Assembly: GCA_003161255.1 (NCBI GenBank)
Contig: PMOQ01000106.1
Span: 33,644 to 97,643 of the forward strand
Source of the DNA: Acidimicrobiaceae bacterium
GTDB lineage: Bacteria; Actinomycetota; Acidimicrobiia; Acidimicrobiales; RAAP-2
Direction: 5' to 3'
Length of the DNA: 64,000 bases
Each line of letters begins with the position of its first letter. Position 1 is the first letter of the stretch. Below are positions 1 to 7,079 of this stretch, piece by piece. The translations under genes and the position numbers were made by a program. The notes below the pieces were generated by a model. The model was not told the origin of the DNA. It worked only from the letters and a program-made list of their open reading frames with translations, and ran no database searches.

Positions 1-396
1 CACTCGCAGGGCCTGGTTCTCGGCCAGCACCGCGCCGGCGGCCTCCAGCCACGACGTGCCCTGCAAGCACGAGCACGAGACGATCATGTCGAACAGGAGC
101 GATGCCTTCGTCGGCACCGCCGGGATGAAGGACAAGAAACGGGGGCTGTCCGCCGAGACGATGGCCGGGGCCAGGTGTTGCGAGAACACCGAGAGGATCT
201 TCTCGGGGTCGGTCGGCTGTGGCCCGATCAGCCCGGCCACGAGATCCTTGGAGAGCCACGGGGCCTGTCCGCCGAGGTCGAGCGGGACGGGTTCGAGCGA
301 CAGGCGCCGCCGGCAGTAGTCGAAGACCAGGTTGGCGAGCGTCTCGTCGTATTGGAACATCGGGTTGCGGGTGGGGGAGCGCTCGGTCACGCCCAT
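1..396 (-). CDS. PLP-dependent (group II) decarboxylase, N-terminal part, cut by window edge
   Basis: Translating the minus strand from ATG at 396 gives 132 uninterrupted codons that leave the window at base 1. The product begins MGVTERSP and has the layout of the N-terminal segment of group II pyridoxal-phosphate decarboxylases (aromatic amino acid or glutamate decarboxylase type, Pyridoxal_deC). Visible landmarks are a stretch reading APAIVSADSPRFLSFIP and, just before the edge, GTSWLEAAGAVLAENQALR. These correspond to the conserved HP.Ff.fip and S.w..P..t.lE..v cores of the family. The PLP lysine lies outside the window, so substrate cannot be inferred. An alternative TTG start lies 33 bases upstream. 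It is divergent from dut, with about 80 bases between the starts. Confidence 0.75.
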   Translation of the reverse strand, partial: MGVTERSPTRNPMFQYDETLANLVFDYCRRRLSLEPVPLDLGGQAPWLSKDLVAGLIGPQPTDPEKILSVFSQHLAPAIVSADSPRFLSFIPAVPTKASLLFDMIVSCSCLQGTSWLEAAGAVLAENQALRV

Positions 397-474
397 CAGG
401 ATCGCACCGCCTGAGCCGCGGTGCCGCAACGATCTGGTCCCTTTGGCTGGATGAGGCCCCTGTAGCTTCTTGGC

Positions 475-918
475 GTGGTCGACGTCCCGCTCCACCAGCT
501 CGACCCCGATCTCCCGATCCCTGCCTACGCTCGCCCGGGCGACGCAGGCGCCGATCTCTTTGCTCGGGAGGACGTCCACCTGCCGGCAGGTGGCGGGCGG
601 GCTCTCGTGCCGACCGGCGTGGTCCTGGCCCTTCCTCTCGGATTCGGCGGCTTCGTCCTACCCCGGAGCGGTCTGGCGCTCCGCCATGGGGTGACGTGCC
701 TCAACACCCCGGGCCTGGTCGACCCCGGCTATCGAGGTGAGCTGTCGGTGCTCCTCGTGAACACCGACGCCGCCGAGGACTATCAGGTGAAGAGAGGCGA
801 CCGGATCGCCCAGTTGGTCATTCAGGCGGTCGAGCAGGCCGAGTTCACACTCGTCGATCGAGATTCGCTGCCGGACTCCGAACGGGGCGAAGGCGGCTTC
901 GGGCATTCTGGTCGTTGA
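475..918 (+). CDS. dut: dUTP diphosphatase
   Basis: This is trimeric dUTPase, which hydrolyses dUTP to dUMP and pyrophosphate, supplying dUMP for thymidylate synthesis and keeping uracil out of DNA. The 147-residue product carries all five family motifs in order: motif 1 around residues 18-30 (YARPGDAGADLFA), motif 2 RSGLA near 64-68, motif 3 NTPGLVDPGYRGE near 77-89 with the catalytic Asp and sugar-discriminating Tyr, motif 4 RGDRIAQLVI near 107-116, and the glycine-rich C-terminal arm RGEGGFGHSGR with the Phe that stacks on uracil. Length is typical. The GTG start at 475 is chosen because the protein begins a few residues before the first strand, as in actinobacterial homologues. It is followed 40 bases later by a tRNA gene. 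Confidence 0.95.
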   Translation: MVDVPLHQLDPDLPIPAYARPGDAGADLFAREDVHLPAGGGRALVPTGVVLALPLGFGGFVLPRSGLALRHGVTCLNTPGLVDPGYRGELSVLLVNTDAAEDYQVKRGDRIAQLVIQAVEQAEFTLVDRDSLPDSERGEGGFGHSGR

Positions 919-958
919 ACCAGCTCGCCGAAGGCCCGGGGTAATCTGGGCCCCACAC

Positions 959-1033
959 GCGGACGTGGCTCAGTGGTAGAGCATCACCTTGCCAAGGTGA
1001 GGGTCGCGGGTTCGAATCCCGTCGTCCGCTCCA
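959..1033 (+). tRNA. tRNA-Gly (anticodon GCC)
   Basis: A complete cloverleaf can be folded by eye. The acceptor stem GCGGACG pairs with CGTCCGC, the D arm contains TGGCTCAGTGGTAGAGC, the anticodon stem TCACC/GGTGA closes the loop TTGCCAA (anticodon GCC), and the T arm is GCGGGTTCGAATCCCGT. The discriminator base is T at 1030 and CCA is encoded at 1031-1033. tRNA genes are frequent integration targets, and the hicAB/SNF2 block starts immediately downstream. No second attachment copy was noticed. Confidence 0.97.
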
Positions 1034-1077
1034 GAAACCGCGGAACGCTATGCCCACTCCACCGACCAGGCTGGAAC

Positions 1078-1117
1078 GTCTAGCTGACTAGACGCTACTC
1101 CGTCTATATATATAGAC
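1078..1117. promoter_or_regulatory. Double palindromic operator and promoter of hicAB
   Basis: Two 16-bp perfect palindromes with identical half sites lie just upstream of hicA: GTCTAGCTGACTAGAC at 1078-1093 and GTCTATATATATAGAC at 1102-1117. Both fit GTCTA-N6-TAGAC, and their starts are 24 bp apart. The second contains TATATA, a plausible -10 box, with CTGACT at 1084-1089 as a weak -35 at 17-bp spacing. HicB antitoxins commonly bind inverted repeats over their own promoter through a C-terminal HTH, and the HicB here has one. Autoregulation by HicB or the HicAB complex is therefore the straightforward inference. Confidence 0.7.
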
Positions 1118-1124
1118 TGAGGAG

Positions 1125-1325
1125 GTGATCGCTCGGACGTTGATCCGCAGACTCCGTGAACTCGGCTGCAGGCCGGTGCGCCAACGAGGATCACACCAGA
1201 TCTGGCGATGCGGCAACTGCCAGACCGTGATCCCGCTCCACACCGGCGACATCCCCGCCGGCACGCTCCGCTCCATCGAGCGGGACCTCGAAGCCTGCCT
1301 CGGCCCGAAGTGGCTCACCCAATGA
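1125..1325 (+). CDS. hicA: HicA family mRNA interferase toxin
   Basis: This 66-residue protein has the HicA double-stranded-RNA-binding-like fold: a first helix TLIRRLRELG, the strand with RQRGSHQIWR carrying the catalytic His of the G-S-H motif, and the C-terminal PLHTGDIPAGTLRSIERDL block. HicA toxins cleave mRNA and are neutralised by HicB. The GTG at 1125 sits inside an almost perfect anti-16S match, AGGAGGTGATC at 1120-1130, so the start is not certain. TTG at 1140 is the other in-frame choice, but it would remove the residues usual before the first Leu-Ile. The central CGNC pair of cysteines is unusual for HicA. The stop overlaps a possible hicB start at 1322 (ATGA). Confidence 0.85.
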   Translation: MIARTLIRRLRELGCRPVRQRGSHQIWRCGNCQTVIPLHTGDIPAGTLRSIERDLEACLGPKWLTQ

Positions 1326-1342
1326 CCAACGTGGAGGAGAAC

Positions 1343-1750
1343 ATGAAGACTTACACCGCCCGCCTGGAGCGGGAGAAGGACGGGCGCTGGACCGTCGAGC
1401 TCGAGGAGGAGCCACGAGTCCACACCTGGGGCAAGACCGTTGAACAAGCCCTCGCCCGCATGCGCGAAGCCGCCGCCTTGTGGTTCCAGATCGAGGAAGA
1501 CCAGATCGAGCTCGTCCCCCGACCAGTGCTGCCCAAGTCCGCCGACAGGACCGTCGAGCAGGCACGCCAAGCACGCGAGCAAGCCCGCAGCGCTGACCGC
1601 CTCGCCCTCGAGCGAACCCGGAAAGCCGCCGCGACACTCACCAGCCGAGGGATCAGCATGCGCGACGCCGCCGCCATCTTGGGCATCTCTCACCAGCGGG
1701 TTCACCAGCTCCTCGCCACCGAGGTGCCGCCGCGCCGCAAAGCCGGCTGA
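1343..1750 (+). CDS. hicB: HicB family antitoxin with C-terminal HTH
   Basis: The protein begins MKTYTARLEREKDGRW and has the partial RNase H-like HicB fold (residues about 1-60, with the family pattern of a short beta hairpin and G.T.eeAl..a.ea). A charged helical linker rich in Arg/Ala/Gln follows, then a C-terminal helix-turn-helix around residues 100-125 (SMRDAAAILGISHQRVHQLL). The start at 1343 has a strong Shine-Dalgarno (GGAGGA, 1332-1337). ATG at 1322, overlapping the hicA stop as ATGA, is an in-frame alternative that would add seven residues. It would neutralise HicA and, with the HTH, bind the two GTCTA-N6-TAGAC palindromes upstream. Toxin-first order is usual for hicAB. Confidence 0.85.
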   Translation: MKTYTARLEREKDGRWTVELEEEPRVHTWGKTVEQALARMREAAALWFQIEEDQIELVPRPVLPKSADRTVEQARQAREQARSADRLALERTRKAAATLTSRGISMRDAAAILGISHQRVHQLLATEVPPRRKAG

Positions 1751-1980
1751 GGAGGGAGCCAAAGACTGGTCGGTAAGCAAGGCCAAGGTCAGCTAGCGGC
1801 GAATCCCCTCGTGTGCTGCGGTATGTGGAGAGAGTCCTGCTGGGCGTTTGTATCGAGGTGGACTTAGCTCCACTGCCACAATCAGGGTCGGTGGGTCGGA
1901 GCGGTGCACGCCGGCGCCCTTCTCGGCGGCGCAGGCGTGCACGGTACCGTCACTGGGCGGACCCAGAGAGGTGGGAAAGG

Positions 1981-4900
1981 GTGCTCACGCCGGTCGAAGA
2001 GGAGATCGTGACCAGATTCGTCGGGCCGACGACCTTCAGCCGGGGACGGGCCTATGCCCGCCAGGGGGCGGTGCGAAGCAGTCAGTGGACGAACGACGGC
2101 ACACGCCTGTTTGGCGAGGTCCAGGGCGGGGACCGATCTCCGTATGCGGTCTCGATCGTCGTGACCCGATCGCCGTCGGACCGCATTGTCGCGATCGATG
2201 CCGCCTGCAGCTGCCCGGTCGAGATCAACTGCAAGCACGCCGTTGCGCTGCTCATTGCCGCCGCCCCGCAGTGCGCGCCATCGGATCTTGACCCTGTAGC
2301 CACTGGCGAGGAGCCTGTCGTTCGAATCGTCGGCGGCGCGAGGCCAGCCAAAGGGCTTCCGGCCGGCACCGATCGATGGCCTGGTGTCCAGCCGGTCAAG
2401 AAGGCGCCCAGCTGGGAGGCCCCCCTGCATGCAGTGGTTGGTGGAACCGAGTCGGGTGCTTTCGAGTCAGAGCCAGCTGAGATCGGGCTCCAGTTCGAGC
2501 TGGTCATGACCTCGCCTCCGAGCACGTCGCGATCGAGCGCACCGACGTCGGGGATCCGGGTTCGACCGGTCGTCCGGAACCACACCGACAACTGGGTTAG
2601 GACCGGAATCTCGTGGTCGAGGCTCGACTACTTCACCTACGGGCGATCGGTGCGCGGCCGAACGGCTGGACACCTGATGATTCTCACCGAGCTCTTGGCG
2701 TTGAGCCGGTTGTCCACCCGTGGGTACTACTACAGCGCAACGCCCGATGCGGTCTGGCTTCAGACGATCAACAGCCGGCGGCTCTGGGACCTGCTCATCG
2801 AGGCCCGAGACCTCCGGCTGCCGCTGCTCGGATTCGGGCGCCATGCCGTGCCAGTCGACCTTCGAGCACGGCCAGCGCGGGTCACCATCGACGTGACCCG
2901 TGTCGACTCGGGTCTCGAGCTCCGACCTCATGTCCGGATCGACGACGAGGACGTGCCTCTGGCGTCGTCCCTCTTGATCGGAGAGTCGGCCCACGGCATC
3001 GCATGGTGGGGCGATCACCGCGGTGCGCCGGGCGGCACCGCTCATCTCGCCCTGGCCTCGCTTGCTGCACCGGTGGACGTCGGCCTTCGTGCCTTCCTTC
3101 GATCCGAACCGGTGGGAGTGCCACGACGCGACGAGGAGCGGTTCCTGCGCGACTTCTATCCGAAGTTGGTGCGCCGGGTCGATGTGCGCTCGAGCGACCA
3201 ATCCGTCGATCTTCCCGAGCTGCCCCAGCCCACCCTGGTGCTTACCGTCAAGCAATTCGATGCCCATCGGGTCGAGCTGAGGTGGGCTCGAGGGGCCGCG
3301 GGACTCGAGTGGAGAGAGCCGCTCTGGGCCGCGTCAAAGGGCACCGGCGACCAGGCCGCCGAGAACGCCATCGTCGATGCGGTGATGAGGGTGGTCGGCT
3401 CCGTCCCCGAGTTGCTCGAGACCACGCTCCTCGGTGAACGCCTCGCCCAGGAGGTCTGCCTCGAAGGAATGTCGGCCGTGATGTTCGTCTCCGAGCTTCT
3501 CCCAGCCCTGCTGGACGTCGACGGCGTGGAGATCAAGCAGGACGGCACGGCCCTTGAGTATCGAGAGGTCCTCGAGGCACCGACCGTGCGTCTCGGAGGT
3601 TCGGAGTCGAGCGAGAGGGACTGGTTCGACCTGTCGGTCACGGTCAGCGTGGACGGCGAGGATGTCCCGTTCGCCGACCTCTTCGTGGCCCTGGCTGAGG
3701 GACGGTCGCATCTCATCCTTCCATCAGGGACGTACTTCTCGCTCGACCGCGACGAGCTGCGTCAGCTCGCTGAGCTCATCGCAGAGGCGCGCTCACTGGG
3801 CGAGGTGTCCGGCGACAGCATCCGCCTCAGCCGATTTCAGGCCAGCCTCTGGGAGGACCTGCAACGCCTTGGGGTGGTCAGTGCTCAGGCCCGCGACTGG
3901 GAGGCCTCGGTGCGAGCGCTCAGCGAGGCCAGCAACCGGATCGAGCACGCCGTGCCCGACGGCCTCGATGCCACCCTCCGGCCCTATCAGCTGACCGGCT
4001 TCAACTGGTTGGCCTACCTGTACGAGCACCGGCTCGGCGGCGTGCTGGCCGATGACATGGGGCTCGGGAAGACCATCCAGGCGCTGGCGCTGATGTGCCA
4101 CACCAAAGAACATGGGCTCGCCCGGTCCCCGTACTTGGTGGTGGTCCCGACGAGCGTCGTCGGGAACTGGGCGTCCGAGTGCCGCCGGTTCGCTCCGGAG
4201 CTCCGCCCGGTCATGGTCACCGAGACCGAGGCTCGCCGGGGCGTCGCTCTCCGAGCGATCGCCGCCGACGTCGACCTCGTCATCACCTCCTATGCCCTCT
4301 TCCGCATCGAGTACGACGACTACGCCGCGCTCGATTGGGCCGGGCTGTTCCTCGACGAGGCCCAGTTTGCGAAGAACCGGACCTCGAAGGCATACCAGCG
4401 GGCCAAGATGCTGCCCGCTCCGTTCAAGGTGGCCATGACGGGGACGCCGATCGAGAACAATTTGATGGAACTGTGGTCGTTGCTGTCGATCACAGCACCA
4501 GGGCTCTTCACCAATCCCGACCGCTTCACGGATCACTACCGGACGCCGATCGAGAAGAAGGGGGACGCCGAGCGTCTGGCGCAGCTGCGCCGGCGTGTCC
4601 GTCCGCTGATCCTGCGCCGGACCAAGGACCAGGTCGTCCGGGACCTACCGCAGAAGCAGGAACAGGTCCTCGAGCTCGAACTCAATTCGAAGCACAAGAG
4701 GCTTTACCAGACCTACCTGCAACGGGAGCGTCAGAAGGTCCTCGGACTGTTGGGAGACATGCAGAGGAACCGATTCGAGATCTTCCGGTCGCTCACACTG
4801 CTGCGCCAGGCAAGCCTCGACATGTCGTTGGTCGACTCCAAGCACGCCAAGGTTCCTTCAACCAAGCTCGACGCTCTCATGAAAATGCTCGATGACATCG

Positions 4901-5361
4901 TGGCCGACGGGCACCGGGTGTTGGTATTCAGCCAGTTCACCCGCTTCCTCAACTTGGCCCGAGAGCGAATTCTCCACTCAGGGATCGAGTACTGCTACCT
5001 GGATGGGAGGACGCGCAAACGCGATGACGTCATCTCAGGCTTTCGGACAGGTACGGCTCCCGTGTTCCTCATCAGCTTGAAAGCCGGTGGGTTCGGGCTC
5101 AACCTGACCGAGGCTGACTATTGCATCATCCTCGACCCGTGGTGGAACCCTGCCATCGAGGCTCAGGCCGTGGACCGCATCCATCGGATTGGCCAGGCGA
5201 AGAAGGTCATGGTCTACCGCTTGGTGGCCAAGGACACCTTGGAGGAGAAGGTCATGGCCCTCAAGGCGAAAAAGGGTGCTCTGGTCGCCAGCGTCATGGA
5301 CTCCGGCGACTTCGAATCCGGTACGATGACCGCGGCCGACATTCAGGAGCTGTTGACCTGA
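1981..5361 (+). CDS. SWIM zinc-finger SNF2-family DNA-dependent ATPase (DEAD/DEAH helicase-like)
   Basis: This is a large SNF2 ATPase of about 1126 residues. Near residues 75-90 a SWIM-type zinc motif is visible (CSCPVEINCKHA: C-x-C then C-x-H). A long family-specific middle region follows. The ATPase motor starts near 680 with motif I DDMGLGKT (about 690), motif II DEAQ (about 791) and motif III MTGTPIENN. The C-terminal RecA lobe has VFSQFTRFL, GLNLTEAD and QAVDRIHRIGQ (about 1061). Such proteins translocate on DNA and remodel bound complexes; bacterial copies occur alone and in defence loci. GTG 1981 is preferred because AGAGGTGG precedes it by seven bases and the sequence upstream is low-complexity Arg-rich; an in-frame GTG at 1813 would add 56 residues. 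No nuclease or methylase partner adjoins. Confidence 0.85.
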   Translation: MLTPVEEEIVTRFVGPTTFSRGRAYARQGAVRSSQWTNDGTRLFGEVQGGDRSPYAVSIVVTRSPSDRIVAIDAACSCPVEINCKHAVALLIAAAPQCAPSDLDPVATGEEPVVRIVGGARPAKGLPAGTDRWPGVQPVKKAPSWEAPLHAVVGGTESGAFESEPAEIGLQFELVMTSPPSTSRSSAPTSGIRVRPVVRNHTDNWVRTGISWSRLDYFTYGRSVRGRTAGHLMILTELLALSRLSTRGYYYSATPDAVWLQTINSRRLWDLLIEARDLRLPLLGFGRHAVPVDLRARPARVTIDVTRVDSGLELRPHVRIDDEDVPLASSLLIGESAHGIAWWGDHRGAPGGTAHLALASLAAPVDVGLRAFLRSEPVGVPRRDEERFLRDFYPKLVRRVDVRSSDQSVDLPELPQPTLVLTVKQFDAHRVELRWARGAAGLEWREPLWAASKGTGDQAAENAIVDAVMRVVGSVPELLETTLLGERLAQEVCLEGMSAVMFVSELLPALLDVDGVEIKQDGTALEYREVLEAPTVRLGGSESSERDWFDLSVTVSVDGEDVPFADLFVALAEGRSHLILPSGTYFSLDRDELRQLAELIAEARSLGEVSGDSIRLSRFQASLWEDLQRLGVVSAQARDWEASVRALSEASNRIEHAVPDGLDATLRPYQLTGFNWLAYLYEHRLGGVLADDMGLGKTIQALALMCHTKEHGLARSPYLVVVPTSVVGNWASECRRFAPELRPVMVTETEARRGVALRAIAADVDLVITSYALFRIEYDDYAALDWAGLFLDEAQFAKNRTSKAYQRAKMLPAPFKVAMTGTPIENNLMELWSLLSITAPGLFTNPDRFTDHYRTPIEKKGDAERLAQLRRRVRPLILRRTKDQVVRDLPQKQEQVLELELNSKHKRLYQTYLQRERQKVLGLLGDMQRNRFEIFRSLTLLRQASLDMSLVDSKHAKVPSTKLDALMKMLDDIVADGHRVLVFSQFTRFLNLARERILHSGIEYCYLDGRTRKRDDVISGFRTGTAPVFLISLKAGGFGLNLTEADYCIILDPWWNPAIEAQAVDRIHRIGQAKKVMVYRLVAKDTLEEKVMALKAKKGALVASVMDSGDFESGTMTAADIQELLT

Positions 5362-5485
5362 CCGGTCGATCTCGAGCACATCGAGCGCTAGGCGGCCATC
5401 CGTGCAGCGATGCCGTTAGGTCAATAGAGATCCAGGTCAGCGGACACGGACGGGATTCTCGGCACCGACAGGCCGCTACCCGTGT

Positions 5486-5521
5486 GTTGACAGTTGGCAA
5501 CAGGTGTTGTAGGTTGTCAAC
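5486..5521 (+). promoter_or_regulatory. Promoter overlapped by tandem 20-bp repeat, likely autoregulatory operator
   Basis: Two copies of a 16-bp pattern lie 20 bp apart: GTTGACAGTTGGCAAC at 5486-5501 and GTTGTAGGTTGTCAAC at 5506-5521, common form GTTG-N3-GTTG-N-CAAC. Each ends in a GTTG..CAAC inverted repeat. The element coincides with a good vegetative promoter: TTGACA at 5487-5492, a 17-bp spacer and TAGGTT at 5510-5515, placing the transcript start near 5522. An HTH protein is encoded about 200 bases downstream, so this is probably its operator. Confidence 0.6.
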
Positions 5522-5539
5522 GTAACGGATAGACCTCGG

Positions 5540-5737
5540 CTGGACTTCGCCGAGGCTCACAGGTGGCTGGTCGAATCACCTCGTCCTGGCCATCCCTGGG
5601 GGAAGGCGACGTGCCGGCGCGAAGGCCACGACTGCCTCGTATGGATCTGGTCGACGCCGAGAGTGCCAGCCAACCACGCGAAGCAGATCCGTCGAGCGGT
5701 CTACGGCTGCGAAAGAAAAGAGGAAGATGGTGACTGA
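5540..5737 (+). CDS. Toxin-like small protein lacking a canonical start codon
   Basis: The reading frame is open from the stop at 5510-5512 to TGA at 5735-5737 but contains no usable ATG, GTG or TTG at its 5' end. CTG at 5540 gives a 65-residue product starting (M)DFAEAHRWLVES. The sequence looks protein-like: HPWGK at about 18-22, Cys25 and Cys32 in a C-x6-C arrangement, VWIWSTPRVP at about 34-43, NHAKQIRR at 45-52. It resembles small uncharacterised actinobacterial and proteobacterial proteins that sit before an HTH gene. It overlaps the HTH gene by 11 bases, so the two are translationally coupled. Toxin function is inferred from size, overlap and the operator-like promoter. The start could also be lost, making it a recent pseudogene. 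Confidence 0.5.
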   Translation: MDFAEAHRWLVESPRPGHPWGKATCRREGHDCLVWIWSTPRVPANHAKQIRRAVYGCERKEEDGD

Positions 5738-6254
5738 GTACGAATTAACCTTGGTAGTCGACGGCGATCTCGCCGATGAGAGCGTTGCGGCCGCCCTCTT
5801 CGAGGTTGGCTGTGATGATGCAACCTTCGGCGTCAGTGACGGCATCGGATACGGCGAATTCATCCGTGAGGCCTCAACGTTCGCCGAAGCGGTGACGAGT
5901 GCGATCCACCAGGTCGAGTCCGTTGCTCCGCTTCGGGTTGTGCGGGTAGAGCCGGACGACATCGTCACGATGACCGACATCGCTGATCGACTAGATCGCA
6001 CCAGGGAGAGCGTTCGATTGCTGATCGCAGGTCGACGCGGACGTGGTGGTTTCCCGTCCCCGATCTCCCGTAGTCGAGAACGAAGCCGCCTTTGGCGATG
6101 GTCGGATGTGGCCGAATGGCTTGGCCAGATGGAGCCAGAGCAAAGAGAGGCTGCTCGCTTCACTGCTGCCATTAACGCCGCCCTCGAATTGCGGCACCGA
6201 TTGGGATCTATGACCGATGAGATCGCTGCGAAGGAAGTACGTGCGCTGGTTTGA
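5727..6254 (+). CDS. HTH DNA-binding protein, candidate antitoxin/repressor of the upstream small ORF
   Basis: This protein has 175 residues. The N-terminal part (about 1-85) is an alpha/beta region starting TEYELTLVVDGDLADE that I cannot assign. The middle (about 88-135) reads as an excisionase/MerR-like winged helix: MTDIADRLDRTRESVRLLIAGRRG followed by FPSPISRS and LWRWSDVAEWL, the pattern of a helix-turn-helix, wing and anchoring helix. The C-terminal 45 residues are helical. The start at 5727 has AGAGGAAG before it and lies inside the 3' end of the preceding small ORF. The tandem repeat over the promoter at 5486-5521 is a likely binding site. The gene pair looks like an unnamed type II toxin-antitoxin module; an alternative is a simple transcriptional regulator. 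Confidence 0.65.
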   Translation: MVTEYELTLVVDGDLADESVAAALFEVGCDDATFGVSDGIGYGEFIREASTFAEAVTSAIHQVESVAPLRVVRVEPDDIVTMTDIADRLDRTRESVRLLIAGRRGRGGFPSPISRSRERSRLWRWSDVAEWLGQMEPEQREAARFTAAINAALELRHRLGSMTDEIAAKEVRALV

Positions 6255-6417
6255 ATCGAAGACTGTGGTGCACGTGGTACAGGTTTCCGTGCCACCCGCA
6301 ATGGGCCGAGAATGGAGAGGGGACCTGCGAATCACAGTGAGGAGCCCGCATCGACGACAAAAGAACCCTGACTGGTGCGTGGGGAACCCTCCGAAAACCC
6401 ACTCCTAAGATGGTCGG

Positions 6418-6936
6418 ATGCCGATTTATGCACTGGGCGACCGTGTGCCAAACATCCACCCTGACGCATTCGTCCATCCCGACGCGACAATCATCGGCGA
6501 CGTTCGATTGGGACCCGAGGCCTCGGTATGGCCCGGCGCCGTCCTCCGCGGGGACTTCGGGACTGTGATCGTCGGGGCGCGCACCTCGATCCAGGACGGG
6601 TCAGTCGTTCATGCGACACCGGAACTGGCGACCGTCGTTGGCGCGGGATGCGTAGTCGGGCACCTGGTTCATCTGGAGGGTTGCGAGATCGAAGACTCGT
6701 GTCTGATCGGGTCGAACAGCGTGGTCCTACATCGAGCCACGATCCGCACCGGCGCCACGGTTGGCGCCAGTGCCGTGGTCATCAACGGCACAGAGGTCCC
6801 TGCCGGGGCACTCGCCATCGGCATACCCGCGACTATCAAGTTGGGAGCATCGTCGGCGGCGGCAATCCGGCGCGGAGCCGATGCCTACGCCGAGAATGCC
6901 AAGCGCTACCGAGCCGAGCTTCGCCAGCTCAACTGA
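6418..6936 (+). CDS. Gamma-carbonic anhydrase-like hexapeptide-repeat protein
   Basis: The 172-residue product is a left-handed beta-helix protein built from hexapeptide repeats ([LIV]-G-x4), of the YrdA/PaaY/CaiE group. The three metal-ligand histidine positions of gamma-carbonic anhydrases are present: His in SVVHA, then GH and VH in CVVGHLVHLEGC. The C-terminal helix (RGADAYAENAKRYRAELRQ) packs on the trimer as in the family. Members bind zinc, iron or cobalt; some hydrate CO2 and others have acyl-CoA-related or unknown roles, so the reaction is not settled by sequence. The start at 6418 is the only ATG before the conserved N-terminus. The gene stands alone, about 160 bases after the HTH gene. 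Confidence 0.88.
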   Translation: MPIYALGDRVPNIHPDAFVHPDATIIGDVRLGPEASVWPGAVLRGDFGTVIVGARTSIQDGSVVHATPELATVVGAGCVVGHLVHLEGCEIEDSCLIGSNSVVLHRATIRTGATVGASAVVINGTEVPAGALAIGIPATIKLGASSAAAIRRGADAYAENAKRYRAELRQLN

Positions 6937-7079
6937 TCGTCCCTAGTGGAACACTTTGCCGACTCCGTTCGCGAGCGCGGTCGCTGTTGGAGCGGGCCTG
7001 TGAGCTTCGCCGCGCCACGGTGATCCAGGCCGATGGTGTGAGGGCGGCGGCGCCGAGGGTGCCTCGGTCTTGAAGCCAT

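Noticed and set aside
1208..1342. Upstream extension of the hicB frame to 1208
   Set aside because: It overlaps hicA in another frame, is Arg/Pro/His-rich, and a strong ribosome-binding site lies before 1343.
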